Origin: Ulvibacter litoralis
GTDB taxonomy: Bacteria > Bacteroidota > Bacteroidia > Flavobacteriales > Flavobacteriaceae
Direction: 5' to 3'
NCBI RefSeq assembly: GCF_900102055.1
Contig: NZ_FNBA01000001.1
Span: 1,017,085-1,081,084 of the forward strand
DNA length: 64,000 nucleotides
Each line of letters begins with the position of its first letter. Within the stretch, counting starts at the first letter, position 1. A program made the position numbers and the translations under genes. Positions 18,112 through 27,766 of this stretch are shown here, piece by piece. Under the pieces are notes generated by a model. It was not told where the DNA came from and did not search any database. It worked only from the letters and a program-made list of their open reading frames with translations.

Positions 18112-19116
18112 ATGGAACAAACAACAACTGCCTTAGATATTGGCGCTTTAAATGAAAAAATAGAAAAGGAAAGTGCTTTTGTAGAAATTCTAACTTTAGA
18201 GATGAACAAGGTTATTATCGGTCAGAAGCATATGATTGAAAGATTGTTAATCGGTTTGTTAGGACAAGGACATATTTTACTAGAAGGTGTTCCTGGTTTG
18301 GCAAAAACATTAGCAATTAACACCCTGTCAAAAGCTGTTCACGGAAGTTTTAGTAGGATCCAGTTTACACCAGATTTATTACCTGCCGATGTGGTAGGAA
18401 CCCTTATTTATAACATGAAATTAAACGATTTCAGTATTAAAAAGGGGCCCATCTTCGCAAACTTCGTGTTGGCAGATGAGATTAACCGTGCGCCTGCTAA
18501 AGTGCAATCAGCTTTGTTAGAAGCGATGCAAGAAAAGCAAGTAACCATTGGGGATGAAACCTTTGTTTTAGACAAACCATTTTTAGTAATGGCTACCCAA
18601 AACCCAATTGAGCAAGAAGGAACGTACCCGTTACCAGAAGCGCAAGTGGATCGTTTTATGTTGAAAACAGTTATTCACTATCCAAAAATTGCGGAAGAGC
18701 AATTAATTATTCGTCAAAACTTAAAAGGAGCTTACGAACAAGTAAATCCTGTAGTTACCATAGATCAAATTTTAAGAGCGCAAAAAGCGGTTCGTGAAGT
18801 GTATATGGACGAGAAGATTGAAAAATACATACTCGACATTATTTTCGCAACACGTTCTCCAGAAAATTATCGCTTGGCCGATTTAAAACCACTCATCAGT
18901 TTTGGAGCTTCTCCAAGGGGAAGTATCAACTTGGCAATGGCGTCAAAATGTTACGCATTTATTAAAAGGCGTGGCTATGTGATTCCTGAAGATGTACGTG
19001 CCGTTGTTCACGATGTATTACGTCACCGTATTGGAATTACCTATGAAGCTGAAGCGGAGAATGTTACTTCTGAAGACATTATCAACAAGATTGTAAACGA
19101 GATCGAAGTACCATAG
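18112..19116 (+). CDS. batI: MoxR-type AAA+ ATPase of the Bat operon
   Basis: A 334-residue AAA+ ATPase. Walker A is GVPGLAKT (59-66) and Walker B/sensor is VLADEINRAP (119-128); TQNPIEQEGTYPLPEAQ is the MoxR signature. MoxR ATPases act as chaperones or metal-insertion helpers with partner von Willebrand A (VWA) proteins. It opens an eight-gene run (MoxR, DUF58, BatG-like, BatA, BatB, BatC, BatD, BatE) in the order known as the Bacteroides aerotolerance operon, batI-batH-batG-batA-E. A 90-base spacer with a hairpin separates it from the DUF58 gene. Its upstream region has no clear TAnnTTTG element. Confidence 0.95.
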   Translation: MEQTTTALDIGALNEKIEKESAFVEILTLEMNKVIIGQKHMIERLLIGLLGQGHILLEGVPGLAKTLAINTLSKAVHGSFSRIQFTPDLLPADVVGTLIYNMKLNDFSIKKGPIFANFVLADEINRAPAKVQSALLEAMQEKQVTIGDETFVLDKPFLVMATQNPIEQEGTYPLPEAQVDRFMLKTVIHYPKIAEEQLIIRQNLKGAYEQVNPVVTIDQILRAQKAVREVYMDEKIEKYILDIIFATRSPENYRLADLKPLISFGASPRGSINLAMASKCYAFIKRRGYVIPEDVRAVVHDVLRHRIGITYEAEAENVTSEDIINKIVNEIEVP

Positions 19117-19141
19117 CATTTAAGATTTTAACTGTACCGAT

Positions 19142-19182
19142 ATGCGCTTTGTGTTTCTTTGAAACGATAAGTCGTAGCGCAT
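19142..19182 (+). repeat. intercistronic nested hairpin between batI and batH
   Basis: ATGCGCT (19142-19148) pairs with AGCGCAT (19176-19182); inside it GTTTC pairs with GAAAC around TTT. Only a weak T-rich stretch follows, so it may stabilise or partly terminate the batI message rather than end the operon. Confidence 0.6.
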
Positions 19183-19206
19183 TTATTGTAAATCGAAAAT
19201 TGAAAA

Positions 19207-20073
19207 ATGGATACGAAAGAACTTCTTAAAAAAGTACGAAAAATCGAGATTAAAACACGTCGGTTAAGCGATCACGTGTTTGGTGGCGAGTACCACAGTA
19301 CTTTTAAAGGACGTGGAATGACATTTAGCGAAGTGCGTCAATACCAGTTTGGAGACGACGTTCGTAACATCGATTGGAATGTTACTGCTCGCTATAGTGA
19401 ACCTTACGTAAAAGTTTTTGAAGAAGAACGCGAACTTACAATGATGCTGATGGCAGATATTAGTGGGTCGGAGTTTTTTGGTACAGACGCACAATTTAAA
19501 AACGAAATCATCACCGAAATTGCGGCTACTTTGGCCTTTTCGGCGACACAGAATAACGATAAAATAGGACTCATTTTGTTTTCAGATCAAATTGAGTTGT
19601 ACATCCCACCTAAAAAAGGGAAGTCGCATGTATTGCGTATTATTCGTGAGTTATTAGAGTTCCAACCAAAAAGTAAAAAGACAGATATCGCCTTAGCGTT
19701 AAAGTTTTTAAGTAATGTGATGAAGAAGAAAGCCATTGTTTTTGTGCTTTCCGATTTTATTACCGACGGATACCGTGATACTTTAAAAATTGCATCAGGA
19801 CGGCACGATGTTACTGGAATTCGCGTGTACGATCGTCACGAAGAAGCCATTCCGAATTTGGGAATGGTGCAAATGGAAGATGAAGAAACGGGCGAATTAC
19901 TCTTGGTAAATACAGGTTCAAAAAGTGTTCGAAATCAGTACAACGCTTATTACAGAGAATGCGTAAGCTATTTTCAAGAAGCCTTTCTGAAAAGTGGTGC
20001 GGGTGCGTTAAGCTGTAGAGTGGACGAAAGTTATGTAAAAAAATTGTTGGGCTATTTTAAACGAAGAGCTTAG
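19207..20073 (+). CDS. batH: DUF58 domain protein of the Bat operon
   Basis: A 288-residue protein of the DUF58 family. The signature FSEVRQYQFGDDVRNIDWN lies near residues 40-58, followed by a VWA-like region (MLMADISGSEFFG, FVLSDFITDGY). DUF58 proteins always accompany MoxR ATPases. It lies 90 bases after batI and 24 bases before the BatG-like gene. A role in cell-envelope or oxidative-stress physiology with the other Bat proteins is inferred from the operon. Confidence 0.92.
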   Translation: MDTKELLKKVRKIEIKTRRLSDHVFGGEYHSTFKGRGMTFSEVRQYQFGDDVRNIDWNVTARYSEPYVKVFEEERELTMMLMADISGSEFFGTDAQFKNEIITEIAATLAFSATQNNDKIGLILFSDQIELYIPPKKGKSHVLRIIRELLEFQPKSKKTDIALALKFLSNVMKKKAIVFVLSDFITDGYRDTLKIASGRHDVTGIRVYDRHEEAIPNLGMVQMEDEETGELLLVNTGSKSVRNQYNAYYRECVSYFQEAFLKSGAGALSCRVDESYVKKLLGYFKRRA

Positions 20074-20097
20074 AAGCAAACAAAAGGGATAAGAAAC

Positions 20098-21780
20098 GTG
20101 TTAGAAAAAAAGAAACATATTAAAAAAGAAGCTCCTGCAGCGTTTGTCCTTACAAATCGCTTCGGAAAGTTTTTCGGTTTTGTAGTTGCTGCAGTACTTT
20201 GTTTGTTGCCCAGCAACTCCTTTTCGCAGGTTACTTCAGCCATCGACTCTACAAGTATTAAGATTGGCGAAGAGATTCAATATTCTATTCAAGTACAAGC
20301 AGATACAACCGATGTGGTTGTGTTTCCAGAAGGACAAACTTTCATGCCTTTGGAAGTGATTGAATCGTATAAAATTGACACCACTTTTGAAAAAGCCAAA
20401 TACAACCTTATTAAAAAATACGGATTAACACAATTCGATTCGGGTTCGTATACCATTCCGCAGCAACGGGTAATTATAAACAGCAAGCCTTTTATTACCG
20501 ACTCGGTACAAGTAGAAGTTCGGGATGTGGTTGTGGATACGCTAACACAAAAAATGTTTGATATTAAACCCGCAATCGAAGTGGATAGACCGCCTTTCGA
20601 TTATTCTTTTTTGTGGGTTTGGTTACTGCCAATCCTTTTGTTGTTAGCGGTGTTAGGATTCATTTTATTCCGAAGAAAACAAAGAAAAGCAGCCAAAGAA
20701 GTGGTGCTTCCTCCGTATGAAGAAGCTTTGGTAGCCCTTAAAAAATTAGACGAATCTGAATTGCTGAAGCAAAACGATTCGAAAGCGTATTACTCGAATC
20801 TAACCGAAATTGTAAAGCGTTATTTAGACCGCGAAGTAGATAATTCGGCTCTAGAAAGTACGACAGACGAACTTATCGAGCGATTATTACTTCACAAAGA
20901 TTCAGGTAATTTTGATTTTGATCGAGAAACCATTCGTCATTTAGATCAGATTTTAAAGCGTGCCGATTTGGTGAAATTTGCCAAAATGCAGCAAGAAACA
21001 GGTCAGGTGGAAGCCGATCGATCTACCATTGAAGAAATTATAAACGAAACCCACGAGGTAATTCCGGAGCCTTCAGAAGAAGAGTTATTGGCCAATGAGC
21101 AGTACAAGGAAATGCTTCAGAAGAAACGAGTGCGTAAAAATTGGATTCTAGGAATTTCTAGTGTGGTGGCAGCATTGCTTTTATCGGGAATTATCTACGG
21201 AAGTGTAAAAGGATTCGACAATTTAAAGGATGCCGTGTTTGGAAACGAAATTAGAGCACTTTCCGAAGGAAGATGGATTAAAAGTGAATATGGAAGTCCG
21301 GCCATTATTATTGAAACACCAGAAGTTTTAGTACGAACAGATGTTGAAATTCCAGACGGGGTAAATACCCTAATCAAAGACATGAGCACCTTTAGTTTTG
21401 GTGAAAAAGGAGATCCCTTGTATGTAATGGTTACCACGTCAAAATTTTATGAGCCACAGGAGGTGAATCTTGAAGATGCATTGGAAGGTTCGTTAGCAGA
21501 ATTAGAAAGGGCGGGAGCTACAAATATGGTGGTGAAGCAAGATGATTTTGAGACTGAAAAAGGAATTAAAGGAAAAAGAGCTTTTGGAAAGTTTAATGTC
21601 AAAGTTTCAGACACGAAAGTTTTAAAAGAAGAAAGCAGCTATCAATTATTGATTTTTGCACAAAAGGAATCCGTACAGCAAGTGCTTATTGTCTATCAAG
21701 ATGATGGTAGGTTTGCCGAAGGTATAAAAAAGAGAATCACCGATTCTATTGAACTAGAAATTTCAGAAAGTAAAAACTAA
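20098..21780 (+). CDS. batG: BatG-like membrane protein, GTG start
   Basis: A 560-residue protein. The only workable start is a GTG at 20098, 24 bases after batH, because the next ATG lies beyond the signal peptide; residues 24-44 form that signal (GFVVAAVLCLLPSNSFSQ). A periplasmic region follows to about 160, then a membrane segment (FLWVWLLPILLLLAVLGFILF), a cytoplasmic helical part, a second membrane segment (ILGISSVVAALLLSGIIYG) and a C-terminal domain. The stop overlaps the batA start as TAATG. It belongs with the Bat proteins by position; no enzymatic motif is visible. Confidence 0.82.
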   Translation: MLEKKKHIKKEAPAAFVLTNRFGKFFGFVVAAVLCLLPSNSFSQVTSAIDSTSIKIGEEIQYSIQVQADTTDVVVFPEGQTFMPLEVIESYKIDTTFEKAKYNLIKKYGLTQFDSGSYTIPQQRVIINSKPFITDSVQVEVRDVVVDTLTQKMFDIKPAIEVDRPPFDYSFLWVWLLPILLLLAVLGFILFRRKQRKAAKEVVLPPYEEALVALKKLDESELLKQNDSKAYYSNLTEIVKRYLDREVDNSALESTTDELIERLLLHKDSGNFDFDRETIRHLDQILKRADLVKFAKMQQETGQVEADRSTIEEIINETHEVIPEPSEEELLANEQYKEMLQKKRVRKNWILGISSVVAALLLSGIIYGSVKGFDNLKDAVFGNEIRALSEGRWIKSEYGSPAIIIETPEVLVRTDVEIPDGVNTLIKDMSTFSFGEKGDPLYVMVTTSKFYEPQEVNLEDALEGSLAELERAGATNMVVKQDDFETEKGIKGKRAFGKFNVKVSDTKVLKEESSYQLLIFAQKESVQQVLIVYQDDGRFAEGIKKRITDSIELEISESKN

Positions 21781-22784
21781 TGTTCGAGAATTTTGAATTT
21801 GTAAATCCGCAGTTTTTCTGGTTGTTCTTACTACTACCAGTGCTTTTGTTGTGGTATTTCTGGAAAAGAAAAAAACAAACAGCACCCTTAAAAATCTCAA
21901 GTATTAAGGGATTTCAAACGGGTAAAAACTGGTTGGCGCGCTTGCGTCCTATGTTGTTTGTATTTCGGTTATTGGCAATTTCAGCATTAATTGTTGCCAT
22001 GGCGAGACCTCGCACAGTAGATGAGTCTACTCGTATTAAAACAACGCAAGGGATTGATATTGTAATGGCGATTGATGTGTCGGCAAGTATGTTGGCTCGC
22101 GATTTACGTCCCAACCGATTGGAAGCATTAAAAACAGTTGCGGCACGATTTATAAATGCACGACCGAACGACCGTATTGGGTTGGTGGAATACGCTGGAG
22201 AAAGTTATACTAAAACACCTTTAACGAGCGACAAAAGTATTGTGTTATCGTCTTTAAAGGGAATTGTTTACAACACCATTATTGAAGGTGGAACCGCAAT
22301 AGGTTCTGGTTTGGCAACAGCGGTAAACCGATTAAAAGAAAGTAGAGCGAAAAGTAAAGTGATTATTTTGCTTACCGATGGGGTGAACAATACAGGATAT
22401 ATAGATCCGAGTATTGCTAGTGAGTTGGCAGTTGAATTCGGAATTAAAGTATATACCATTGGTTTAGGGTCGAACGGAATGGCAATGTCACCGATTGGAA
22501 TTAAGCCAAACGGATCGTTTCAATACGGAAATGTTCCTGTTGAAATTGACGAAGATTTGCTGAAAGAGATTGCTAAAACAACCGGCGGACAATACTTTAG
22601 AGCGACCACTACGACAAAGTTGAGTGAGATTTATGAAGAAATTAATAAACTAGAAAAAACCGATATCGAAGAGTTTAAATACACCAATTACGAAGAGATG
22701 TTTCGTCCATGGGTATTTCTAGCACTTGGATTGTTAGGATTAGATTTATTATTGAGATATACGGTTTACAAGAGTTTTGTATAA
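21780..22784 (+). CDS. batA: BatA, VWA-domain membrane protein
   Basis: A 334-residue inner-membrane protein. Membrane segments lie near 12-27, 57-75 and 310-330; between them is a VWA domain with an intact MIDAS motif Asp99-x-Ser101-x-Ser103 (AIDVSASM) and the later LLTDG. The N-terminus FVNPQFFWLFLLLPVLLLWYF is typical of BatA. The start codon overlaps the stop of the preceding gene, which couples translation. BatA and BatB are thought to form a complex with the TPR proteins BatC and BatE in the membrane and periplasm. Confidence 0.95.
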   Translation: MFENFEFVNPQFFWLFLLLPVLLLWYFWKRKKQTAPLKISSIKGFQTGKNWLARLRPMLFVFRLLAISALIVAMARPRTVDESTRIKTTQGIDIVMAIDVSASMLARDLRPNRLEALKTVAARFINARPNDRIGLVEYAGESYTKTPLTSDKSIVLSSLKGIVYNTIIEGGTAIGSGLATAVNRLKESRAKSKVIILLTDGVNNTGYIDPSIASELAVEFGIKVYTIGLGSNGMAMSPIGIKPNGSFQYGNVPVEIDEDLLKEIAKTTGGQYFRATTTTKLSEIYEEINKLEKTDIEEFKYTNYEEMFRPWVFLALGLLGLDLLLRYTVYKSFV

Positions 22785-22830
22785 CGTGAATTTTGATACA
22801 CTGAAAACATTAATTAAAAAATAGAGTAGT

Positions 22831-23865
22831 TTGTACCAATTAGAACAACCCATATATTTTTACGTGCTTTTCGCCATTCCGGTGGTGGTAGTGCTTTTTC
22901 TGTTGGTGATGATTTGGAAAAAACGCACCCAAAAGAAGTTTGCGGATGCTAGTTTATTGAAAAAACTAAGTCCGGAGCGCTCTACGTTTAAATCTATTTT
23001 AAAGGTATTGGTGTTAAGTTTGGCCATTGCGTGTATGAGTTTTGGATTGGTAAATCCTAAAATTGGAACTAAAATTGAAGAGGTAAAACGAGAAGGTGTC
23101 GATGTTGTTTTTGCGTTAGATGTCTCTAAAAGTATGTTGGCAGAAGACATTGCGCCCAACCGACTGGAAAAATCAAAACAACTGGTTACACAAATAATTA
23201 ATACCTTAACAGGCGATCGCATTGGGATTATTGGATATGCAGGAAGTGCGTTTCCGCAAGTGCCCATCACGACCGATTTCTCTTCGGCAAAGTTGTTTTT
23301 GTCGGGAATGAATACCGATATGGTTTCATCGCAAGGAACGGCTATTAATGAAGCGATTAAAATGGCTGAGACGTATTACAACGACGAAGATCAGACCAAC
23401 AGAGTATTGTTTATTATTTCGGATGGTGAAGATCACGAAGGAAGCTTTTCTGAGATTGCTTCCGAAGCAAAAAAACTAGGCATTAGAATATTTACTATTG
23501 GAGTGGGGACTTTAAATGGAGCTCCTATCCCGATTAAGCGCAACGGAATATTACAATCGTACAAGCGTGACGAGAACGGCGAACAAGTAATCACCCGTTT
23601 GGGAGAAGAAACCTTAAAAGGAATTGCAAATGCGGCCGATGGGGAGTATTTAAACGGTGCCAATACCAAAGAAGTGGTAGATAAAGTAAAAGCCATTTTA
23701 AATGGAATGGATAAAAAAGAATTTGACTCGAAGCAGTTTACCGATTTTAAAGATCAATTTCAGTGGTTTTTAGGAGGGGCATTATTTTTGCTGATTTTTG
23801 ATGTATTGTTGTTAGAACGCAAAACGTCGTGGTTAAAAAAATTGAATTTGTTTAATGAAAAATAA
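22831..23865 (+). CDS. batB: BatB, VWA-domain membrane protein, TTG start
   Basis: A 344-residue protein that starts at a TTG (22831): the frame opens with MYQLEQPIYFYVLFAIP, which is the normal BatB N-terminus, and no ATG is available near it. Membrane segments lie near 9-28, 56-72 and 314-332. The VWA MIDAS motif is Asp97-x-Ser99-x-Ser101, followed by FIISDGEDHEG. It overlaps batC by 11 bases. The start is unusual for this region and may lower its translation relative to BatA. Confidence 0.94.
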   Translation: MYQLEQPIYFYVLFAIPVVVVLFLLVMIWKKRTQKKFADASLLKKLSPERSTFKSILKVLVLSLAIACMSFGLVNPKIGTKIEEVKREGVDVVFALDVSKSMLAEDIAPNRLEKSKQLVTQIINTLTGDRIGIIGYAGSAFPQVPITTDFSSAKLFLSGMNTDMVSSQGTAINEAIKMAETYYNDEDQTNRVLFIISDGEDHEGSFSEIASEAKKLGIRIFTIGVGTLNGAPIPIKRNGILQSYKRDENGEQVITRLGEETLKGIANAADGEYLNGANTKEVVDKVKAILNGMDKKEFDSKQFTDFKDQFQWFLGGALFLLIFDVLLLERKTSWLKKLNLFNEK

Positions 23866-24730
23866 GAAGCACATACAACCTTTATTTCTTTTTTTCCTTT
23901 TCTTCGGAATGGTAGCAACTACAATGTATGCTCAAGAAAACGAAGAGAAGCAGAAGGAACTACGCCAAGCACAAGAGTATTTGAGTGACGCGAGTTTGGC
24001 GCTTCAAAAAGAAGAATTTGTAACGGCTGAAGCGGAATACCGTAAAGCCATTGCGTTAAATCCTTCAGACGAAACGGGAAAGTACAATTTAGGAACAGCG
24101 TATTACGGAAAAAGTAAAAATGAAGAAGCCTTAAATCGCTTCAAGCAGGCTGCTTCCGTAGCAACTTCAAAAGCAGAGAAACACAAAGCTTTTCATAATT
24201 TAGGAAATACCTATATGAACGAAAAGAAATACACCGAAGCTGTTGAAGCGTATAAAAATGCCTTACGTAACAATCCGACCGATGACGAAAGCAGGTATAA
24301 CCTAGCGTTGGCAAAAGAAATGTTAGAAAAAAATCCGCCGCAAGACGATAAGGGTGATGACGAAAATAAAGATCAAGACAAGGATCAAGATAACAAGGAC
24401 CAACAAGATCAAAAAGATCAGGGAGATAAAGACGATAACAAAGACGGCAATCCAGACGATCAAAAAGACAATCAAGACAAAGGCGATCAAAAGGATGATA
24501 AGAAAGAAGGCGACGATCAGGACGATAAAGGAAAGCCAGACGAGCCTAAAGATCCTAAAGAAGGAGAAGGAGATAAGCCACAACAGCAACAACCTGTTCC
24601 AGGGCAATTGTCTCCGCAACAAGTAGAGAGCTTGTTAGAAGCGATGAACAATCAAGAAAAGAAAGTTCAGGATAAAATGAATGCCCAAAAGCAAAAAGGG
24701 GCGAAAGTAAAATCAAATAAAGACTGGTAA
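23855..24730 (+). CDS. batC: BatC, TPR protein with acidic-basic low-complexity tail
   Basis: A 291-residue exported protein. A signal peptide (about 1-26) is followed by TPR repeats from about 30 to 150 (EYRKAIALNPSD, KAFHNLGNTYMNEKKY, YKNALRNNPTDDESRYNLALA). Residues 158-245 are an almost pure Asp/Lys/Gln/Asn repeat built from GAT and AAA codons, then a conserved tail LSPQQVESLLEAMNNQE. The repeat makes long open frames on other strands and frames that are not genes. The TPR part should bind BatA/BatB; the charged linker may extend through the periplasm. Confidence 0.92.
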   Translation: MKNKKHIQPLFLFFLFFGMVATTMYAQENEEKQKELRQAQEYLSDASLALQKEEFVTAEAEYRKAIALNPSDETGKYNLGTAYYGKSKNEEALNRFKQAASVATSKAEKHKAFHNLGNTYMNEKKYTEAVEAYKNALRNNPTDDESRYNLALAKEMLEKNPPQDDKGDDENKDQDKDQDNKDQQDQKDQGDKDDNKDGNPDDQKDNQDKGDQKDDKKEGDDQDDKGKPDEPKDPKEGEGDKPQQQQPVPGQLSPQQVESLLEAMNNQEKKVQDKMNAQKQKGAKVKSNKDW

Positions 24731-24734
24731 TGTC

Positions 24735-26510
24735 ATGAAGCTAAAAAATTTCATATATATAGTGATCTTTATGTTTAGCTGCACAATGGTTCAAGCTCAG
24801 GTAAAATTTGATGCCAAAGTGAGCAAAAAAAGATTGGGAATAAACGAACGCCTTCGTATTGATTTTGAAATGAATCAAGACGGGGATAATTTTAATCCGC
24901 CAAATTTTAACGGATTTAAAGTAGTGGGCGGACCTAACCAAGCGGTGAGTAACTCTTGGATCAACGGAAAAAGAACGTATTCTAAAACATATTCATACTT
25001 TTTATCGCCAGAGACTAGAGGAAATGTCACGATTGGACAAGCAACCATAGAAATCGCTGGAGAAACGTATAAAACACTTCCTATCGATGTTGAAGTGACG
25101 GCTGCCGTTGCGGTTCCGAAGGATGGAAATAACGCAGACTATGTGGCGAGTGAGAATGTTCATTTGGTTGCTGAGGTTTCTAATTCCAATCCATATTTAA
25201 ATGAAGCCATTACGGTAGTTTATAAAATGTACGTTTCTAAAGACGTTAGTATTACCAGTAGTTGGCGAGAAATTGACAATCCGAAGTACGAAGACTTTTG
25301 GAGTCAGAACATCGATGCACAAGGAAATTATAAAGTGTACGACGGCAAATACAAAGGCGAAGACTATCGCTATGTTGTGTTACGAACCACCGTTTTATAC
25401 CCTCAAAAAACAGGAAAGTTATCGATAGAGCCTCTTACATTAGACGTTCCGATTGATGTTCCTGGAAACCGTCGCGATTTATTTGGACGTCGATTAACCA
25501 CGCGTGTCAATAAAACGATATCGGCAGGAAACAGAACCATTACCGTAAAGCCTTTGCCAATTGAAGGGAAACCTGACGGATTTTCAGGAGCCGTTGGTGA
25601 CTTTCAATTTAAAATGTATTCTAACAAAAATGTGCTAGACGCCAAAGAAGCATTGGAATTAAAAACAACCGTTGCTGGTGATGGAAATTTAAAATTATTT
25701 GAACTTCCATCGGTTAACTTACCAAGTGCTTTAGAAGTGTACGAACCAGAAAGAGTTGAAAATGTCCGCACCAATAAAAGAGGAATGACAGGATCTATTA
25801 CAGATACCTATACAGTTGTACCTCAATTTAAGGGTGTGTATCCAATTAGACCTATTACGTTTTCATACTTCGACCCTAGAACAGAAACGTACAAAACGAT
25901 TACGTCTAAAGAGATTGTGATTACGGTAGAAAATGGACCTGTTACCGCTCAGACGACTCAAGGTTTGCAAACCCAAAATGGGAATCAAGAAGTGGTTGCT
26001 TCAAAAGAGCAGTTCAAGTACATAAAATTAAACGCAGATTTGAAGCCGATGCAGCAAGAAGTCTTTTTTAAATCAACGTTATTTTGGTCTATGGTAGGCG
26101 GTCCTTTCTTATTGATTCCGTTATTTATTATCGGCGGAAAGAAACGTAAAAAACGACTTGCTGATGTACAAGGAAATAAACTTAGAAAGGCAGACAAACT
26201 TGCGCGTAAGTATCTTTCCGAAGCAAAGAAAAATATTGATAATCAAGTCGTCTTTTATGAAGCTTTAGAGCGAGCTTTTCATAACTATTTGAAGGCGAAA
26301 TTATCTATTGAAACTTCAGAGTTTTCAAAAGAAAGCATTTCAAAATTGTTGTTAGAGCGTCAAATAGAACCAGAAACAGTTACCGAATTTATAGGGCTGC
26401 TTACTAGTTGCGAATTTGCGCGTTACACGCCTACTTCAGACGTGACGATACAATCAGATTACAATAAGGCGGTAAGTACCATTACTGCCATAGATAAACA
26501 AATACAGTAA
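24735..26510 (+). CDS. batD: BatD, periplasmic-domain membrane protein
   Basis: A 591-residue protein with a signal peptide (FIYIVIFMFSCTMVQA), a long beta-rich periplasmic region of immunoglobulin-like repeats (ETRGNVTIGQATIEIAG, PKDGNNADYVASENVHLVAEVSN), one membrane segment near 448-466 (STLFWSMVGGPFLLIPLFII) and a helical cytoplasmic tail. The domain order and length match the BatD family. It follows batC by 4 bases and precedes batE by 16 bases, within one operon. Confidence 0.94.
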   Translation: MKLKNFIYIVIFMFSCTMVQAQVKFDAKVSKKRLGINERLRIDFEMNQDGDNFNPPNFNGFKVVGGPNQAVSNSWINGKRTYSKTYSYFLSPETRGNVTIGQATIEIAGETYKTLPIDVEVTAAVAVPKDGNNADYVASENVHLVAEVSNSNPYLNEAITVVYKMYVSKDVSITSSWREIDNPKYEDFWSQNIDAQGNYKVYDGKYKGEDYRYVVLRTTVLYPQKTGKLSIEPLTLDVPIDVPGNRRDLFGRRLTTRVNKTISAGNRTITVKPLPIEGKPDGFSGAVGDFQFKMYSNKNVLDAKEALELKTTVAGDGNLKLFELPSVNLPSALEVYEPERVENVRTNKRGMTGSITDTYTVVPQFKGVYPIRPITFSYFDPRTETYKTITSKEIVITVENGPVTAQTTQGLQTQNGNQEVVASKEQFKYIKLNADLKPMQQEVFFKSTLFWSMVGGPFLLIPLFIIGGKKRKKRLADVQGNKLRKADKLARKYLSEAKKNIDNQVVFYEALERAFHNYLKAKLSIETSEFSKESISKLLLERQIEPETVTEFIGLLTSCEFARYTPTSDVTIQSDYNKAVSTITAIDKQIQ

Positions 26511-26526
26511 CCTTTTCCGAAGAAAA

Positions 26527-27276
26527 ATGAAACAACTACTGTACATACTTCTGTTTTTAGTCTCCTTTTCAAGTGTTGCACAAAATAGTGCTTTGTTTGA
26601 GCAAGGGAAAGAACGTTATAAGCAAGAAAAATACCAAGACGCCATTAATAGTTGGTCAAAAATATTAGAAAGCGGAGAGCATTCTGCAAGCCTTTATTTT
26701 AATCTTGGAAATGCAAATTACAAGTTAAATAAAATTGGTCCGAGTATTTATTATTACGAAAAGGCACTGCAACTAGCACCCTTAGATAAAGAGATAAAAA
26801 CCAATTTAGCCTTTGCAGAAAACGCCCGAATAGACGCAATAGAGCCGCTCCCTAAAACAATTTTTGCGAAGTGGTATGCAAGTTTGGCAAGTGTGCTTTC
26901 GTATAATGGTTGGGCAATTCTTGCTGTTGTATTCTCAATGCTATTTGTGGTGTTGTTTTTGGTCTATTACTTTTCTACTTCCGAACGAAGAAAACGGTTA
27001 CTGTTTGTAGGATCTTTATTCTCTGCATTATTTTTAATTGCATCCTTAGTAATGGCATTTCAATTATCGAGTGATGCGTTACACGATAAACCTGCTATTA
27101 TTTTTGCTGAAAGTGTACAGGTTAAAAGTGAACCAAGCTTAGGAGGCGGTGATGCGTTTAAGCTTCATGAAGGAACCAAAGTTCAGATTATTGGAAGCGA
27201 AGACAATTGGGTTCGCATCAAATTAGTGGATGGAAAAGACGGCTGGGTCCCTACAACCGAACTAAAACAGCTTTAG
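26527..27276 (+). CDS. batE: BatE, TPR protein with SH3-like domain
   Basis: A 249-residue protein: signal peptide (about 1-18), TPR repeats to about 100 (EKYQDAINSWSKIL, ASLYFNLGNANYKLNKIGPSIYYYEKALQLAP), two membrane segments (about 124-148 and 158-180) and a C-terminal bacterial SH3-like domain (VKSEPSLGGGDAFKLHEGTKVQIIGSEDNWVRI, DGWVPTTELK). It closes the Bat operon. A TATTTTTG promoter element for the next gene lies 39 bases past its stop. Confidence 0.92.
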   Translation: MKQLLYILLFLVSFSSVAQNSALFEQGKERYKQEKYQDAINSWSKILESGEHSASLYFNLGNANYKLNKIGPSIYYYEKALQLAPLDKEIKTNLAFAENARIDAIEPLPKTIFAKWYASLASVLSYNGWAILAVVFSMLFVVLFLVYYFSTSERRKRLLFVGSLFSALFLIASLVMAFQLSSDALHDKPAIIFAESVQVKSEPSLGGGDAFKLHEGTKVQIIGSEDNWVRIKLVDGKDGWVPTTELKQL

Positions 27277-27314
27277 TTTAATATTTAGTTAACAGATAAT
27301 TGGCAAAAATCTCT

Positions 27315-27322
27315 TATTTTTG
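27315..27322 (+). promoter_or_regulatory. predicted -7 promoter element, TATTTTTG
   Basis: Matches TAnnTTTG and is followed by CAATT. It lies 29 bases before a TTG start at 27344, and shows why a longer reading from TTG at 27320 is unlikely: that codon is inside the promoter. Confidence 0.6.
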
Positions 27323-27343
27323 CAATTCTCAAAAATTAACATA

Positions 27344-27649
27344 TTGAAGTTAACCAGTATTTTTTTTCTTTTCATTTTCACTAGTTTTCTAGTAACACCT
27401 ACGTTGGTGACCTTTTTTGGCCCTGATGCAGATGTTTCTTACTTTTTTTCTATGAGTGAAGAAGAAAACAAGGATAATGGGAAACAAGATAAAGAGGTTA
27501 AGACGAAGTTTGAGAATATTTCGCATATAGAAGGGGCTTCAGATATATCGTTATCCTTATCAGTATTGCCTTATCACATTAATTACTGGAATAAAGTTTA
27601 TTTTGAGATAAACTCACCCCCTCCCGATCGTACTATTTTTGCTAGTTAG
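27344..27649 (+). CDS. small exported protein upstream of carbonic anhydrase and SulP, TTG start
   Basis: A 101-residue protein read from TTG at 27344 (KLTSIFFLFIFTSFLVTPTLVTFF). The N-terminus is a signal or anchor segment; the rest is a charged, polar stretch with NKDNGKQDKEVKTKFE and a C-terminal SPPPDR motif. I recognise this layout only as a small flavobacterial protein seen near SulP and carbonic-anhydrase genes; no function is assigned. Its promoter motif, and the lack of one directly before the carbonic anhydrase, suggest the three genes are transcribed together. A longer version from TTG at 27320 would start inside the promoter. Confidence 0.6.
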   Translation: MKLTSIFFLFIFTSFLVTPTLVTFFGPDADVSYFFSMSEEENKDNGKQDKEVKTKFENISHIEGASDISLSLSVLPYHINYWNKVYFEINSPPPDRTIFAS

Positions 27650-27766
27650 TTTATAATTAGCACCTTTCCGACACAATTTTACAAAGATATACGTTGGCTT
27701 TTTTATGCAAAAAGGTCAGGTAAATCTATAGCCATAAATAAAATAATTTTTAAAAAAAAAGATACA

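Noticed and set aside
24323-24626. Long open frames on both other frames across the batC tail
   Set aside because: They arise from the GAT/AAA-rich repeat coding the Asp/Lys linker; their predicted peptides are low-complexity Ile/Val or Lys/Thr runs.
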